From Pelecanus crispus (Eukaryota; Chordata; Aves; Pelecaniformes; Pelecanidae), in NCBI RefSeq assembly GCF_030463565.1, contig NC_134659.1, forward strand, positions 8,192,511-8,256,510: a stretch of DNA of 64,000 bases, in the 5' to 3' direction. The number at the start of each line of letters is the position of its first letter. The stretch's first letter is position 1. The translations under genes and the position numbers were made by a program. The notes under the pieces are model-generated. The model was given only the letters and a program-made list of their open reading frames with translations. It did not search any database and was not told the origin of the DNA. Of the stretch, positions 36,101-47,723 are shown piece after piece.

Positions 36101-39100
36101 GTGCCCACTGCTGGTGCTTCTACTGTACTAACAGTTTAAGATTCTTGAAGTGCAGTCTTTTATTATCCAGCTTTTAAAAAAGGAAATTAAATGGTGATGA
36201 GGCTTTGTTAGAACAGTAGAGGTTTGACCTAACCCCTTGGAGCATAAAAGAGCCATCCTGAGTCTGGTCTTGCTGTACTACTGCATTGCAAGACGCTGAG
36301 CTCCACCTGTGTTACTGTGCACACAAATGCCTCGGCACAGTGGGTGCGGAGGAGGATCTGACATTGCCTCCCCACATTCTTGCTTTCATGGGCTTTGGTT
36401 ATACCTTTACGGGTCACTGAAACTAATGGCAAATGCCTACGTAAACTGCATGTGGCAAGAGGAGAGCCCAGACCCGGGTGTTATCCAATCTAGCTTTTCC
36501 TCTTTAATTTCCTTTTCTCTTTCCCTAGCCTAGCTTGTGTGGGACACTGGAGCCGTTATGGTGTCAGCAGAAGTGTTTGCCCTTTAAAGACACCCCCATT
36601 ATTTTTGGTGGAGCGGCAGGCCATACGGCGCGTCTGAAGGGCAGGACGGCTGACCCGTGGACGACATCCTCTGCCCCTTAGGAGGTACTGACCATTTTGT
36701 GCTTCGCTACTTGCCATGACCAAACAAGTTGTTAGACCAGGCTGTCTCTGCAGGTGAACTACAAATGCCACTGATGGTGGAGTTAAACTCAGCAGCATCT
36801 GCTGCTCACCTGAGTTAAAAAAGATCTGGAGAACATTTTTATCAGGAAAAACTGAGGGCCGCCTCCTCCCGGGTGGAGGTTACTTGACACGTGTTTCTGA
36901 GCTTCACTCCACATAGCTTTGTTGTTCACCTCATGAAGGCTGTTGAGATAAAGGTCCTTTAAGGACTCTTGTTTATGGACATGACTCAGGGTTGAAGTAA
37001 AGGGTCTCATATCACCTGTAGTCTCTAATTACGGAGCGCCCATGGTGGAGACTGGCTCTGGCTTTGTTTCATTTGGGGTCACACTATCCGGGAATGAAAT
37101 GAAATGTGTGCTTCACCCTGCAACCCAGTCAGGCCTTCTCTTGGCATGGGAGAGACTGTGTATGGGTCATGAGGAATTGTCTTTACCTGTATTATTCTTC
37201 TTTTTCCTGCTGACCCTGTTAAAAGATAAGACCAGCTGTGACCAGCTGGCATCTGTGGTGTGGAAACACTTTCAGTGATGGCTGGACTGACTTGCCAGAT
37301 CTTTTTCTCAGCTGTGGAAGGCTAGTTGCTTCTACTCGCTGGTAGGCAGGAAATTTCCCTCCTATTCAGTTTAATACAGGAGTTCTGCTGAGACTCCTGC
37401 TCTAGAACGAGTGTGGCATGCTGGGATGGATCCTGTGGACCAGACAGTGGTAGCTGGATTAAATTGGAGGACTCCTGGTGTTATGTCTGCATGGGAGGGT
37501 AGTGCTGGTTACCTCTGATGCTGTTTGGGGCCCTTTTCTCATTTTCTTTTAAAAAGGGGCCGTAGGTTGATCAGGCTGTGCTATTCTGGCAGCGTTTTTA
37601 TACTCTGAAGTATGACAGTCAGTGCCTAGTGATGTCAAGACCTTCTTTTGACACCACAGTGGCTTAGGAACTTTCTCATCTGTCACCTCATAGCTCATGT
37701 ATTGGCCTTTGCATTTCCCTCTGCATTCTCTCCTCCTTGATCCTCATTCCATTTGCAGTTGTTCCTCGCTTTACTCTTGTCTGGAGTCCAGTTTAATGGG
37801 AGCTCTTGGTGGGTGGGGGAAACGGGTGAACCTGTACCACTCATCTCTGCCTTATGAAAGGGACAAACTGTGCAATGGGATTTTTCTGTTCAGCACGTCA
37901 GTGGCCACGTATTGTATCATCCGGTTGTATGATGAGTTGGCCAACTTGAAACTGGGAAACCTAAACTGCTGAGTGTGTTCTTTGAACATAATTAATTTGA
38001 ATAAATGGCTCCTAACTGCTCCTATGTAATTGTGTTTGTAATTGGAAGCCTTTTGCTCTGCTAAAACTTATTTAAAGTGGTGCCTCTAAGGGTTTTATAA
38101 TTTTGTGTGTATTTTTTTTTTTTCCCCACCTCAGTGTCTGCTTTTCTGGTGCAAAAAGATTGAAGGGAACAGACAAGAAGCAATGTGGGAATTCAACTTC
38201 AAGTTCAAAAAGCAGGTATGAAAGAAGAACCAGAACGGCTGTGACTTTTTTTGAAGCAGTAATGATTTTTATGGGTGGTAGAAAGGAAGGTGGAAACTTT
38301 TTATGCGTTCAGACAATAAATGGAAACTCTGACTCCCATGACAAAATAAAGCACATTCTGAGACTACACTCAATTTTCGGTCTGTTACCAAGACATTTAA
38401 AATCCTGGTTTTATTTCCTCATTTGGTATCCTTTCTCCACTGAAAGATGTGGATCGTTTGTTACCCCAAATAATCTAATCTTTGGGTCATTGCTACTGAT
38501 TGCTACCAAAAACCAGACTATTTTACTTCAGTGGTCAAAACATAGGCCAAAATCTGAAACTGCTTGTTTTACCATTGGAAAGATTTCCCAGAAAAGAGAA
38601 GAAAGCCAACACTACCAATGAAAACCTCCAGTACTGGGTCTCAGGAGAAGCAAGTAGTTTCAGGCAGCCTTGGGAATTCTGCAGCTTTCCCCTCTAAAGA
38701 AATGGTCCTGCAAATTGTTTGTCCTGAGTGATGGCTTTTTGTCATTTATGTAACGTTCTGCCCAAACACGTGGGACTGCGGTGAGAACCTGCCAGTCAGC
38801 ACCGGTGAGAAGCAGTCAAGCTCTCATCGTAGCTTTCTGTTTAGCTAAATAAGTCTCTCTTTCTTTCAAGTCTCCCAGATTTAAGAGCAAGTGTTGCAAA
38901 GGTCTTCAGCCACCGATTCAGTATGAAGAAGTCCATACAAATCCGGATCAGGATTGCTGTCTACTGCAGATCACCACCTTTAACTTCATATTCGTGCCAA
39001 TAGTCATGGGTATGACGTTTACCTTGGTAAGTGTTTGTGAAATCTGCTTGGCAAGCTTTGCATGTGCAGTTTCTGTAAGGAGATGAAGAGATGTGTAAAT

Positions 39101-40082
39101 CACACTGCTGCATCAACAAAGCAGTTCTGGGAACCTTAAGCTTCATGATCAGAGGAAGTGCTGGGGGTTTCCTCAGTTTAGCTTCTGCATGTCCGTCAGC
39201 TCTTCCCTATTTGGTGCAGCAAATTCAGATGATTTAAAGAATCTGCAAGGAGCTGTGGTTGTGCAGCATCTGGGGGGAGATTAGTTGTCCATACTCCAGC
39301 AGGGTACAAGAGTTAGGGACACAGGAGAAGAGAAGGTCTTCCCTCATCATGAAAATATCTCCTTACCTTAACGGCAATAAATTCTGAGAGCAAAAACCTA
39401 TGCGAGCAAACTCTTCAATGTGTGTATGGTCCCTGGCTGCTGATTGCTGGGAGAAGGAGCAGTTTATGAACTAGCTTCCATAAACTTGGCTCCAGACAGC
39501 AGCAGAGCAGGTGTGCTTGGGCAAGAGCAGTGGTAAAGCGTGGGGCCGTGCATGTGCTGTACTGGTAGGTCGGGGTTTCAGAAGTGACCTGTGCCCAAGA
39601 GAGGTTTGACCTCACTTCACTTAAGAGTAGGGCAGTGAGTTCCAGACTTCCTCTGGCAGCCACTTGCTTTGAGGTTCATTTGTGGCATTATTATTTGGGG
39701 TTGCCAGACAGAGAGAACTGGTTTGAATCCAGTGCTGTAGATTCAGAGTGTAACTCTGCCAGCACCTGAAATAACTTAGACTTGTACAATTTAGAAGAAT
39801 TAAAAAAAAAAAAAAATTCTAAAAGTGTACAGTTAAGAACTCTATTTATTCATCACTTTGGTTTTCTGAAGCACCTCCTGGTCTCTCTTCTCGCAGTTCA
39901 CCATCAATGTGAGCACAGACATGAGGCATCATCGCGTGCGCCTGGTGTTCCAGGACGCCCCCGTTCGCAACGGCAAGAAACCTCGCCTTGACCAAGGAGT
40001 GCAGGTTGTGCTGGACCCTGTGCATAGCGTGCGGCTCCTGGATTGGTGGCACCCACAGTACCCCTTCTCTCCAAAAGCTTAG
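27103..40082 (+). CDS. TMEM183A: Transmembrane protein 183A, eight coding exons
   Basis: Coding exons: 27103-27199, 27774-27863, 30920-31075, 33324-33483, 34610-34790, 38135-38215, 38871-39026, 39897-40082. All introns are GT-AG and phases match, giving 368 residues (human about 376). I recognise it by near-identity to human TMEM183A, e.g. [53 protein letters not shown] and the end [12 protein letters not shown]. The N-terminus is basic ([12 protein letters not shown]). A Lys/Arg cluster RKKKSKRHK ends exon 3. An F-box-like helical stretch lies near residues 120-165, and one membrane segment near 290-311 ([14 protein letters not shown]). Cellular function is poorly known. The ATG at 27103 aligns with the human start; an in-frame ATG at 27037 would add 22 residues. 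Introns hold no gene I recognise; 30273-30316 has poly-A and poly-C runs. Confidence 0.96.
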
Positions 40083-40175
40083 TGCTCTCCCGAGTCTGCA
40101 GGAGCCGGCAGGTGACTGAATCTGGCAGGCTGAAGAGAATTTCTAGGAACCAGGAAATCCTATTTTTATTTCTTA

Positions 40176-40181
40176 AATAAA
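40176..40181 (+). terminator. TMEM183A poly(A) signal
   Basis: Canonical AATAAA 94 nt after the stop codon, followed by a T- and GT-containing downstream region (GTCTGTATGTATAT). The 3' UTR would be only about 120 nt. Confidence 0.75.
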
Positions 40182-40199
40182 TTCTGCAGTCTCCTTGCA

Positions 40200-43098
40200 A
40201 GTGGTTGAAGCTACTGAGCTAGTCTGTATGTATATAACTTCTGGTCAGTGATGGGCAGAGCTGAGTGTAAAGCAGAAACTATTTGTAAACACACTTTTAT
40301 GTAAAATTCACGTTTTATGATTTGAAAGGAGCTCCCTGGAACTGTTCATTTAAAATCCTTTTGGTGCTAATGAAAGTGGTCCTGTTTTCTGTTTGGGAAG
40401 AAGCAGGAGGTTTTGCTTTCCAGGTTTAATGTGACCAGAAACAACTCATGAAAAAAAACCCATGTTTGTTTTACTGCAGCATGCTTGCGTTCAAACACAG
40501 TGTGATATTTCAGTGTCTGGGAAGCAGTAAGCAAAGCGGCAGTGATGCACAATCCAACATACATGAGTTTAAGGAAAGAAAACAGCATCAATGATTGAAC
40601 AAAGGAATGATTTCAAGGAGGATTTGTAAGGCAAAAGTCTTTCTTGAATGTAAAGATATTCCAAGTTCTCACCCTGATGTTTCCTCTTTGAAAAGAAGAT
40701 CTAAACCTTTAAAACCAGAAGGTGCTTTTCAGAGAAGATAAATGGAGGGAGAGGAGATGGAGGGGATAAACTAAAATAACTGAAGCAGTGATGAAGGACT
40801 TGACTCTGTCTTTCTAAGAACAGTGTTGGCCTCTTGACACTGGAAAGCCCAGAAGCAATCAGTGATTTGGTTCTTGACTAAACAAATTCATTTCTGTGAG
40901 GAAGAAGCAGCCCTGAAATTTTCTGTGGCTTTGGGTTGATTGAGAAAGGAGAGGGGCACAGAGGCTGGGCCTGTCTGCCGTGTCCAGAATGAATTGGGCT
41001 GGAGATTTAATTCAGCGGGTGAACATCTGGCTGCTGACAGCCGGGGCTCTCCTGGAGGAGCGGTGGCAGGCAGAGGAGGCACTGGGGTGCAGGTGAGCAA
41101 CAGTGGAAGTAGTAACCCCGGGCTGAGTTTCGCTGCCTGTTGACGATTAGCTCCTCAGTCCTGTTTCACAACAGATCTTGTCTCAAGCAGGAGTAACAGC
41201 ACTTTTCCATGTGTAATGTTTAGAGAAGCTCCTGGAAGGAGAGGGAGTTCTGCCATCTCAGTTTGCATTTAATATGCAAATACCCCATGATCCCTGTGTA
41301 GCTGCCTGGGAGGAGTTTCTTGCACGTGCCTCTGCCGCTCTGTAAATCACCGCCAAGGACATCTACCCCAAACTTGGATGTATGTTAGAGGCTCTGTGAT
41401 GTTGACTTCAAGCAAACATATTTGGGAAAAGTCCTGTCTCGCAGTTCCCCTTTTCACTGCTGCTGAATATGTGTTGATGCTAACAGGTAAGCTTTGAAAC
41501 TGGAGTAGTTGAAGTAGAGACACAGGGCAAGAAAAATGTGCCATAACTGTGACCGTGGAGCTGGCTCCTGTGATAGTGGTGCCTGGTCTGAGTCGTGGTT
41601 GCCTTTGTGGTGCAGGAGGGGAAGGGCAGCGAGTTAGTGCTGGAGCTGTGCGTAAAGGCAGCAGCACTCCAGGCAAATGTTGTGCAACACGCGGCGGTGC
41701 CGGTGCAGAAGGAAGCTGCAGGGCAATGATGAATAACCGTCTTTTTGCGGTGGGGTTAAATACTGCTGAACTCGGTGACAAGTCCTAAGTGGTCATGTGG
41801 TGGAGTTTCTCCACTGGAGTTTAGTAAATGAAACATCGTCAGCTTGCGCAGTTACCTGGTGTCTGGGGCGGGAGCTCTTTCTCGGCTGGTGTATGCTCTC
41901 CTAGGGAGGTGTGTGTTCAATCGGAGCCTGTTTTCTGCAGAATCCGAGGTGCTTTGAAGAGCATCCTTCAAGGCGTTTTCTGCTATGTACCCTGAAAACT
42001 CTGTTTTACACGATGATGCCAGCGCTGTGTGCCTGGCGACGGCTGCTTGTGCTGTGCACAAGGTATGGACACAGAGGGCGGGGGCAGAGGTGTTTGGTTC
42101 CCGGCTCAGGGCAGGGTGTCGGGAGGGTGCAGCAGGCTGGTGTCTGCCTAAAGCTCTGCCCTCGCCCACGGAGAACTGACCGGCTTGACTGGGGACTGGG
42201 GGCACCGGCCTGCGCCTTGCTCTTGCTTCTGTGAAGAAATACAGAACAAATCTTAGGACTACGTGTTTCTGACATCTGTGGGAGTAGGAATATGCTCTAA
42301 TCAGGCGTATTGCATGTCCAGGATATGCTTCGTGTTCTGGGGCAGAGGTGCTCCATCCAGCAGCGCCCGCTCCGGGCGGCGAATGGCTTTCAGTCCCGTA
42401 ACTCTCCCTGGGCAGCTGGTCCTCGAGCGGTGCGGCCGGAGCGGGCGGCGCAGGCTGTCAAGGCAGGAAGCAGAGGGATGGGGTGTTTCCTGCTGCCAGC
42501 AGACTTGCTGGTTTCAAATAAGGATGTTTAGACAGATGCCCCTAACCCAAAGAGGTGCCTCTCCCATGCCAGCCTTTTTCAAGGCTGAAACATATAAAAT
42601 GTAGAAGAACGCTTTTCAGTCTTTTCCTTTGCAAGTAGCAAACCTTACGATGACTCCAGCACCACGGCCGTGCTGATCGGCGGCGCCGGCAGGGATCGGG
42701 GACCTGCCGCGATCCGCGCGGGGAGGCCGGCAAGGCGGTGGGGATGCTGCAGAGGTTGGGCCCTGCTTGCCCACGCGTAGAGCCGCAGGGCAGCGCATTT
42801 CCCCGTCCTCCCTTCCCTGGAGCACGGGAACCCTGCGTGGGGTTTGCTCAGTGATGTGAGTGACTCCTGGCCAGACCTCAGCCCCAAGCAGAGGCGGTTT
42901 TCACCCTGTCCCCCAAGCCCAGCCTCTCTTGAAGGCTGCTTGCAAAAAAAAAAAAAAATCCTTTTCCCTTTCTTTTCCTTTTCACTCCAGGGGTGGGATG
43001 CAGTGAGGCTGTGACACAACCGGTCTCCGCAGTACCTGCCAGGGCTCCAGGCAGCAGAGGCTGCAGTTCGGTGTAAGTTACTCGCTCTTTCCCGTAGG
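40200..43098. other. Intergenic stretch downstream of TMEM183A
   Basis: No recognised gene or transposon. A plus-strand acceptor-like tract (GTTTTCTGCAG, ending 41939) and donor-like CAAG|GTATGG (42062/42063) frame 123 nt with one open frame (NPRCFEEHPSRRF...), but I do not recognise it. A poly-A run lies at 42944-42957. Confidence 0.4.
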
Positions 43099-43130
43099 AC
43101 GTGACCGAAAAGGGTCACCGCTGGCGTGGA

Positions 43131-43246
43131 AATGGAGCCCTGGATCAGCATCCTGACGGCCGGAGCTCTGACGCTCTCCCTGCTGCGTGGGGCCCTGTTT
43201 TACCCCCGCTTTGTCCTGCTTGGGCTCCTGAATAACAGAAGGGCTG
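43131..43246 (+). CDS. Possible first coding exon of an unrecognised membrane protein
   Basis: An ATG in good context (GGAAATGG) opens 38 codons (MEPWISILTAGALTL, then LFYPRFVLLGLLNNRRA) that end at a consensus donor, GGGCT|GTAAGC. A polypyrimidine tract with CTTTCCCGTAG ends at 43098, so the exon could be 43099-43246. The peptide has a hydrophobic, signal-anchor-like profile. I do not recognise it and found no continuing exon. Other frames here are GC-rich noise. It could equally be a chance frame or a noncoding RNA exon. Confidence 0.18.
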
Positions 43247-43570
43247 TAAGCGGATCTGGCCCAGCTCTCAGGTTTCCCCAGGGGAAACACGGAGACTTGG
43301 CCAGCACCCTGGCCTCGCCTTGCCCTGCTCCTTGCTGGGGATGAGGTGTCAGGCGGGAGCTGCGGGGAGGGGAGCTGGTGCCTGCGGTGGGTCCCCGTGT
43401 GCCTGTCCCAGCCCGGTGCTGGGCTCCAGCTCGGGCTGAGGGGACGGGTGCTGCCTGCCGGGCGGGGGGACGGGACCCCCGGGCCGGGGCTGTGCCCGCG
43501 CAGTCGCGTGCCTGCCTCCGAACAGCCGCTGCACTGGCGCTGCTCTCTCTTCTCCTGTTTATTCCAAGAA

Positions 43571-43650
43571 TAAGCAAAAATAGAATAGAATATTTCAGTC
43601 GGAAGGGACAAAAATGTGCCTTATAGCCCTACTTAAGCCACCTCTCTATT
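43571..43650 (-). mobile_element. Decayed CR1 3' end
   Basis: AATAGAATAGAATATTTCAG followed by TCGGAAGGGACAAAAATG resembles the minus-strand view of a CR1 3' terminus (pentamer tail, then GTTGGAAGGGACC). Only about 80 bp can be followed before similarity is lost. Confidence 0.5.
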
Positions 43651-43660
43651 CCACAGGCAA

Positions 43661-43697
43661 AATAATAATAATAATTATTATTACTTACTTATTATTC
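43661..43697. repeat. AAT/ATT microsatellite with palindromic centre
   Basis: Five AAT units run directly into ATT units (AATAATAATAATAATTATTA), then TTACTTACTTATTATT. The centre is a perfect inverted repeat. It lies beside a CR1 tail, a frequent seed of microsatellites. Confidence 0.9.
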
Positions 43698-46600
43698 AGT
43701 GAGCACCAGGTTTCGGGCCAGAGGGAGGTTTGCGAGCGGCTCTGGGTGCCGGGTCCCGGTTGTGCCGGGGTGCTGAGGCTGTGCTGCAGCCCTCGCAGCA
43801 GGGGACGGGTAGAGGGGCCCCCTTCCAGCACCCCAACCAGCATTTGGGATTTGCCCCGTAGCGCAAGGGGGTGATGGGATGGGCTGGCTCAGGCTGGGCT
43901 TGTGGACTTGCTTGGAGGGCAATAGGACCTGGGACCACATCACGGTGGGCACCGGGGGCTGTGTCCTGGCTGTGCATTCCTGTCCCGCTCCGGGCAGGCT
44001 CACAGATGTGCCTGGAGAGGGTCAAATCCTGCCCTAGCTCTGCACCCTGGGTGGCATGTGGGGACCAAAGGGGGATTCTGGTGGCTCTGCTGCACCCCGT
44101 AGCAGTGCTGTGCGTTCCCCGAAAGTCGTGTTTCTGTGGCGGGGCTGCCTGTTGCACCCAGGAGCGTTGGGGACCCCAGGGCTGCGCTGGCCGCTGGGGC
44201 CCTCCACCCACCCCTTCCTTCCCGTGAGGGCAGGAAGGAGCAGGTCCTGGTTCCTTCCTGTGCAGGGGTGAGGGTAACGGGGCGTCTGTGGTGAGAAAAG
44301 CCTTCCCCATCCTGCAGCTGCTGCCGGTCGTTTCAACATCCCACGTGAGCCACTGAACCCCAGATCCTTTCCTTACCACGTGCAATAAAACAGCAAATCT
44401 CTGCTGGGTTGCACCATCCCAGACCCCTTGGGGACAGAGCCATTGGCATCCCATGATGGCAACTGAAGGATTTAAAAATCTAACATTGTGGGAAAAGTGA
44501 AAGGCAGCAGATCCGGGAGCCTGCGGACACCTTCCCAGCGCCATCGCCTGCTTCCGGCCCTACTGTATCTCCTCGCAGACGTGACCGAGGCCAGAGGTTA
44601 CACCTGAACCCACAGCGAGCAGCTGGGGCTGGAAGCTGTCGCCGGGGTTTTGTAGAAGACGGAGCCTGGGAAGAGGCGTCGGGGCCTCTCCGAAGGTAGG
44701 AGAGGTCCAGGCCAGCAAGGAGAGGAGGGAAAGGGGATCTGCGCTTTGGTGCAGATAAATGGGGAGGATGGGGTGGAGGGAAAGGGAAGCTTTCCCTCCG
44801 TTGGGATGCTGCAGGTGCTTGCCGTGTTGGGAGGAGATGCGGCTGAGCGCTGGGCTCTGAGCTGGGTGCAAGTGGTGCCGTTGGGCAACTCGTGGTGGGT
44901 GCTCCGGGCTGCCAGGGCCGCGTTCCTGCTGGGGGTCTGGATGAGGGAATCAGTGGGGGAGAAATGAGGCTTGGAGGGTGGAGGAGCCGGGGACGACCTG
45001 GGCCACGGGAAGGGCCCTATGCAGCCCACGTTGGCTTGCGGGGATGGAAGGGGCTTTGTCCTCAGCCGGGGCTGCGATGCCCGACGCTCCAGCACGGAGC
45101 TGGGGTGTGCAGGGAAACCGTGGTGCCCCCATGGGCGCATCCCGGGTGGGATCCTGGCAGCCAGCTCTGCCCTGGCCTGGGGTGCCAGCGGGGTTCAGTT
45201 CTGGCTCGGCAGCCCCAGAGTTTTCTGTCATCTCAGCACAAAGGCTGGAAACTAAACAGGGGTGAAAAGATGACACAGCTCCGCGTCCCCAGGCTCCTGG
45301 CTCGGTGCACGTCGTGTTTTCACCCCGATGCCACCCAAGTGGCAGGTTTGCAGGGGAGTTTGGGGTGCTGGGGCCTGGCGAGAGCCCTCGGGGGGGGGTC
45401 TGATCCTTCCTGGGAGTCTGGGGCTGCCAACAGAGGTGGTGGGTGCGTGGAGACAGCCGGTGCCATCGTGGGATGCCCACTCCGGGGGGGAGGCTGAGGC
45501 TGCCCTAACCCCTGCAGCGGGGCTGGGGACCCTTCGCCCCGTCCCACCCGGGGTCCCCACCAGCCTGGCCGGTTCGCCGAGCGCTTGCTGGGATGGGGCA
45601 GAGGACGCTGGCGGGCGTGGACGCTCCTCCTCTGCCGGAGGCTGGCGAGGGCTTGGGGTGGGGCTTTGCCGAGCGAGAAACAAGAGTCCGGCCAGCCCTG
45701 GGGAAGTTATCAGGACGGAGCACCCCGTTGAGACGGCGAGGCTGCCCGGCTGCTGCCGCCGTGCACCCACGCCCCGGGCTGCCCTGCGCCCCGTAAGTCT
45801 CTGCTGCCTCGGCAGGTGCATCCGGGGCGGTGCTGGGCACGAGCCGTCGCACCGGTGTCATGGGACGGGGCTGCGTGGGAAAGGGGTGCCCTGGGCCAGG
45901 GTCGCCTGGGGACGGGGGAGAGGGGGCGAGGGCAGGGTGGTGGGCTGGGGGTCCCCATGCCGTCAGCTGTGGGGACCGGCTCAGACCCAAGTGTCCCCTT
46001 ACCAACTGCCTGCAGAGACCCCCCCCGTGCTGCGGGGCCGTAGGACACCTGCGTTGACCTAAAGCTTTGGCTCCCAGAGTCCTGCGCTACTGAAACGCGG
46101 CTTTTCCCCTCCTTCCTCCCTGCAGGACGACCCTTGGAGCAGAGGCACCCACAGAGCGTGGGGCCGGCCCTGGGCTGGCTCCCAGGGGGCCCAGGAGCAC
46201 CCTGTCCCACGCAGCCCCGAACAGCCACAATTTGCCCATCAGGGACATTGTGCTGCCACAATTTGGCACGTCCTCCATCCGAGCGAGTGGCCATTTCTGG
46301 TGCTGGGTTACACCCTGCCCCATCTATCCTGGGGACCCCCACGGGGAGGTGGTGAGGGGCACGGACCCATGGTGCAGGAGACCTGGCGCTTACCCCCCTG
46401 GGTGAGGCGCAGCCTTTTTCCGTGCCTCAGTTTCCCCCAGCATGGAAAGGCGCTTCTGGCAGTGGGATGGTGAGCCCTGGCTGTTCCCTTCCTCTCCGTG
46501 CAAACAGCCCCGCTCTCCCCAGTGCCGGAGGAAGCAGCTGGAGCCGCCTGCGCACAGGGAGCATCCGGCCCTTCCTCGCAGCCTCGTGGGACCGAGGCCG

Positions 46601-47230
46601 GGTATTTATCCCCTCCGCTGCTGGACTGAGTCATGGCTGCTGCGTCACGCAGTTCGTTTGGCCGGCAGTCTCTTAACAAAGCGGAGGAGTTCATCTGGCT
46701 CCGGGCGAGTGGCTCTCGGCAGCCAGCTGCGAGTGGCCACTGGCCCCATGTCACCACGGGGGGTGGCTTTTGGGGACATCCCCAGCAGGGCGCGGAGCTG
46801 CGGGGAAGGTGCACGCGGTGCTGGGGCGGGAGTGGGGACAGGGATGCTCGATGGCAGCACCCAGAGCCAGAGCAGGCGGCGGGAGGATGCTGCATCCCAG
46901 GGACATGCCCATGGCAGCGTGGCCCCTCACGCCCATCTAGCTGGGCTGCTTTGTTTCTCTCTGGAGGCAAAAATCCAAAGCCCGCTTAGGGGGCTAATTA
47001 TGGGGCAGTGTTCGTTACCTTCTGCTCCATTACGCCTGCGATGCAGAGCAATGCGGAGGGACGAGGTGCATGCAACCCCCTGTTCCCCACGGGCTCCCTG
47101 CTGCCACTCTGTGGATGAAGCCACTGCCCATGGGAGCTGGGGGTGCTGAGCAGCACTTTTTTTTTTCCATCCGGGATGGGCCACTGGCAGCCAGACACCC
47201 TCCTGGCAGCCAGAAAATCCTTTGGCCACC
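43698..47230. other. Gene-free GC-rich stretch
   Basis: About 3.5 kb with no recognised gene. Long open frames occur on both strands (for example 43696-44544 minus, 45328-46062 plus) but are overlapping, Pro/Gly/Ala-rich and lack known motifs. At 46627-46651 an AP-1 site TGAGTCA is followed by TGCTGCGTCACGCA, whose complement fits the MAF/NRF2 antioxidant element core TGACnnnGC. Confidence 0.4.
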
Positions 47231-47235
47231 CAGAG

Positions 47236-47243
47236 TATAAATA
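47236..47243 (+). promoter_or_regulatory. Candidate TATA box
   Basis: TATAAATA in a GC-rich setting. An ATG in strong context (CCCCATGG, 47299) and a second ATG (47325, in a different frame) follow 63 and 89 bp downstream, the second opening about 76 codons. Neither peptide is recognised. Spacing fits a core promoter, but no transcript evidence or downstream exon is visible. Confidence 0.3.
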
Positions 47244-47590
47244 TGCCCGGCCTGGTGCGTGGCCGGCTGCCAAGCCTCGCTGTTCCCAGCTCGTCCCCAT
47301 GGCCTCAGCCCTGCACCGCAGATCATGGAGGTCCGGCCTCAGAAATCCACCTCCAGCGTGGCTACAGGGCGTGATGTCCCCGTGGCCTGGGATGGGTCCC
47401 TGAAGCTGCTCCCCCCTAAACCAGCGAGCTGCCTGTGCCTTCCCGCTGCGGGGAAAGGGAAGGCCGGGGGGCTTTGGGAAGAGGCAGCCATAGGGCTGGC
47501 CCATGGCAGTGAGCACCCCCAGTGCTCCCCATTCTCTGCTGTGCAGAGATTTTAAGCAGCTCCAGGAGCTCCTTGTCTCCCCGAGTGCTA

Positions 47591-47723
47591 GCCGGGTCAG
47601 CTCAGTTGGTTAGAGCGTGGTGCTAACAACGCCGAGTTCACAGGTTCAATCCCTGCTCACTGCAGGGGGGGTTGGGCTCGATGATCTCTCAAGGTCCCTT
47701 CCAACCCAAAGCATTCTATGATA
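47591..47723 (+). mobile_element. tRNA-Ile-headed, CR1-tailed SINE
   Basis: The first half is a degenerate tRNA-Ile: GGGTCAGCTCAGTTGGTTAG (A box), GAGCGTGGTGCTAACAACGC (anticodon arm; Ile loop CTAATAA has become CTAACAA) and GGTTCAATCCC (B box, 47643-47653). The second half is the CR1 3' terminus: GGTTGGGCTCGATGATCTC, AAGGTCCCTTCCAACCC, ATTCTATGAT. The tRNA part gives a polymerase III promoter and the tail is the recognition end for CR1 reverse transcriptase. This architecture is known from songbird SINEs such as TguSINE1; exact subfamily is not determined. It is a SINE, not a functional tRNA gene: the acceptor stem and CCA-side pairing are gone. Confidence 0.88.

Noticed and set aside
43696-44544. 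282-codon minus-strand frame
   Set aside because: Pro/His/Ser-rich composition, overlaps equally long frames on the other strand, no motif and no splice context.
47591-47664. Functional tRNA-Ile gene
   Set aside because: A and B boxes are present but the acceptor stem does not pair and the sequence continues into a CR1 tail; it is a SINE.
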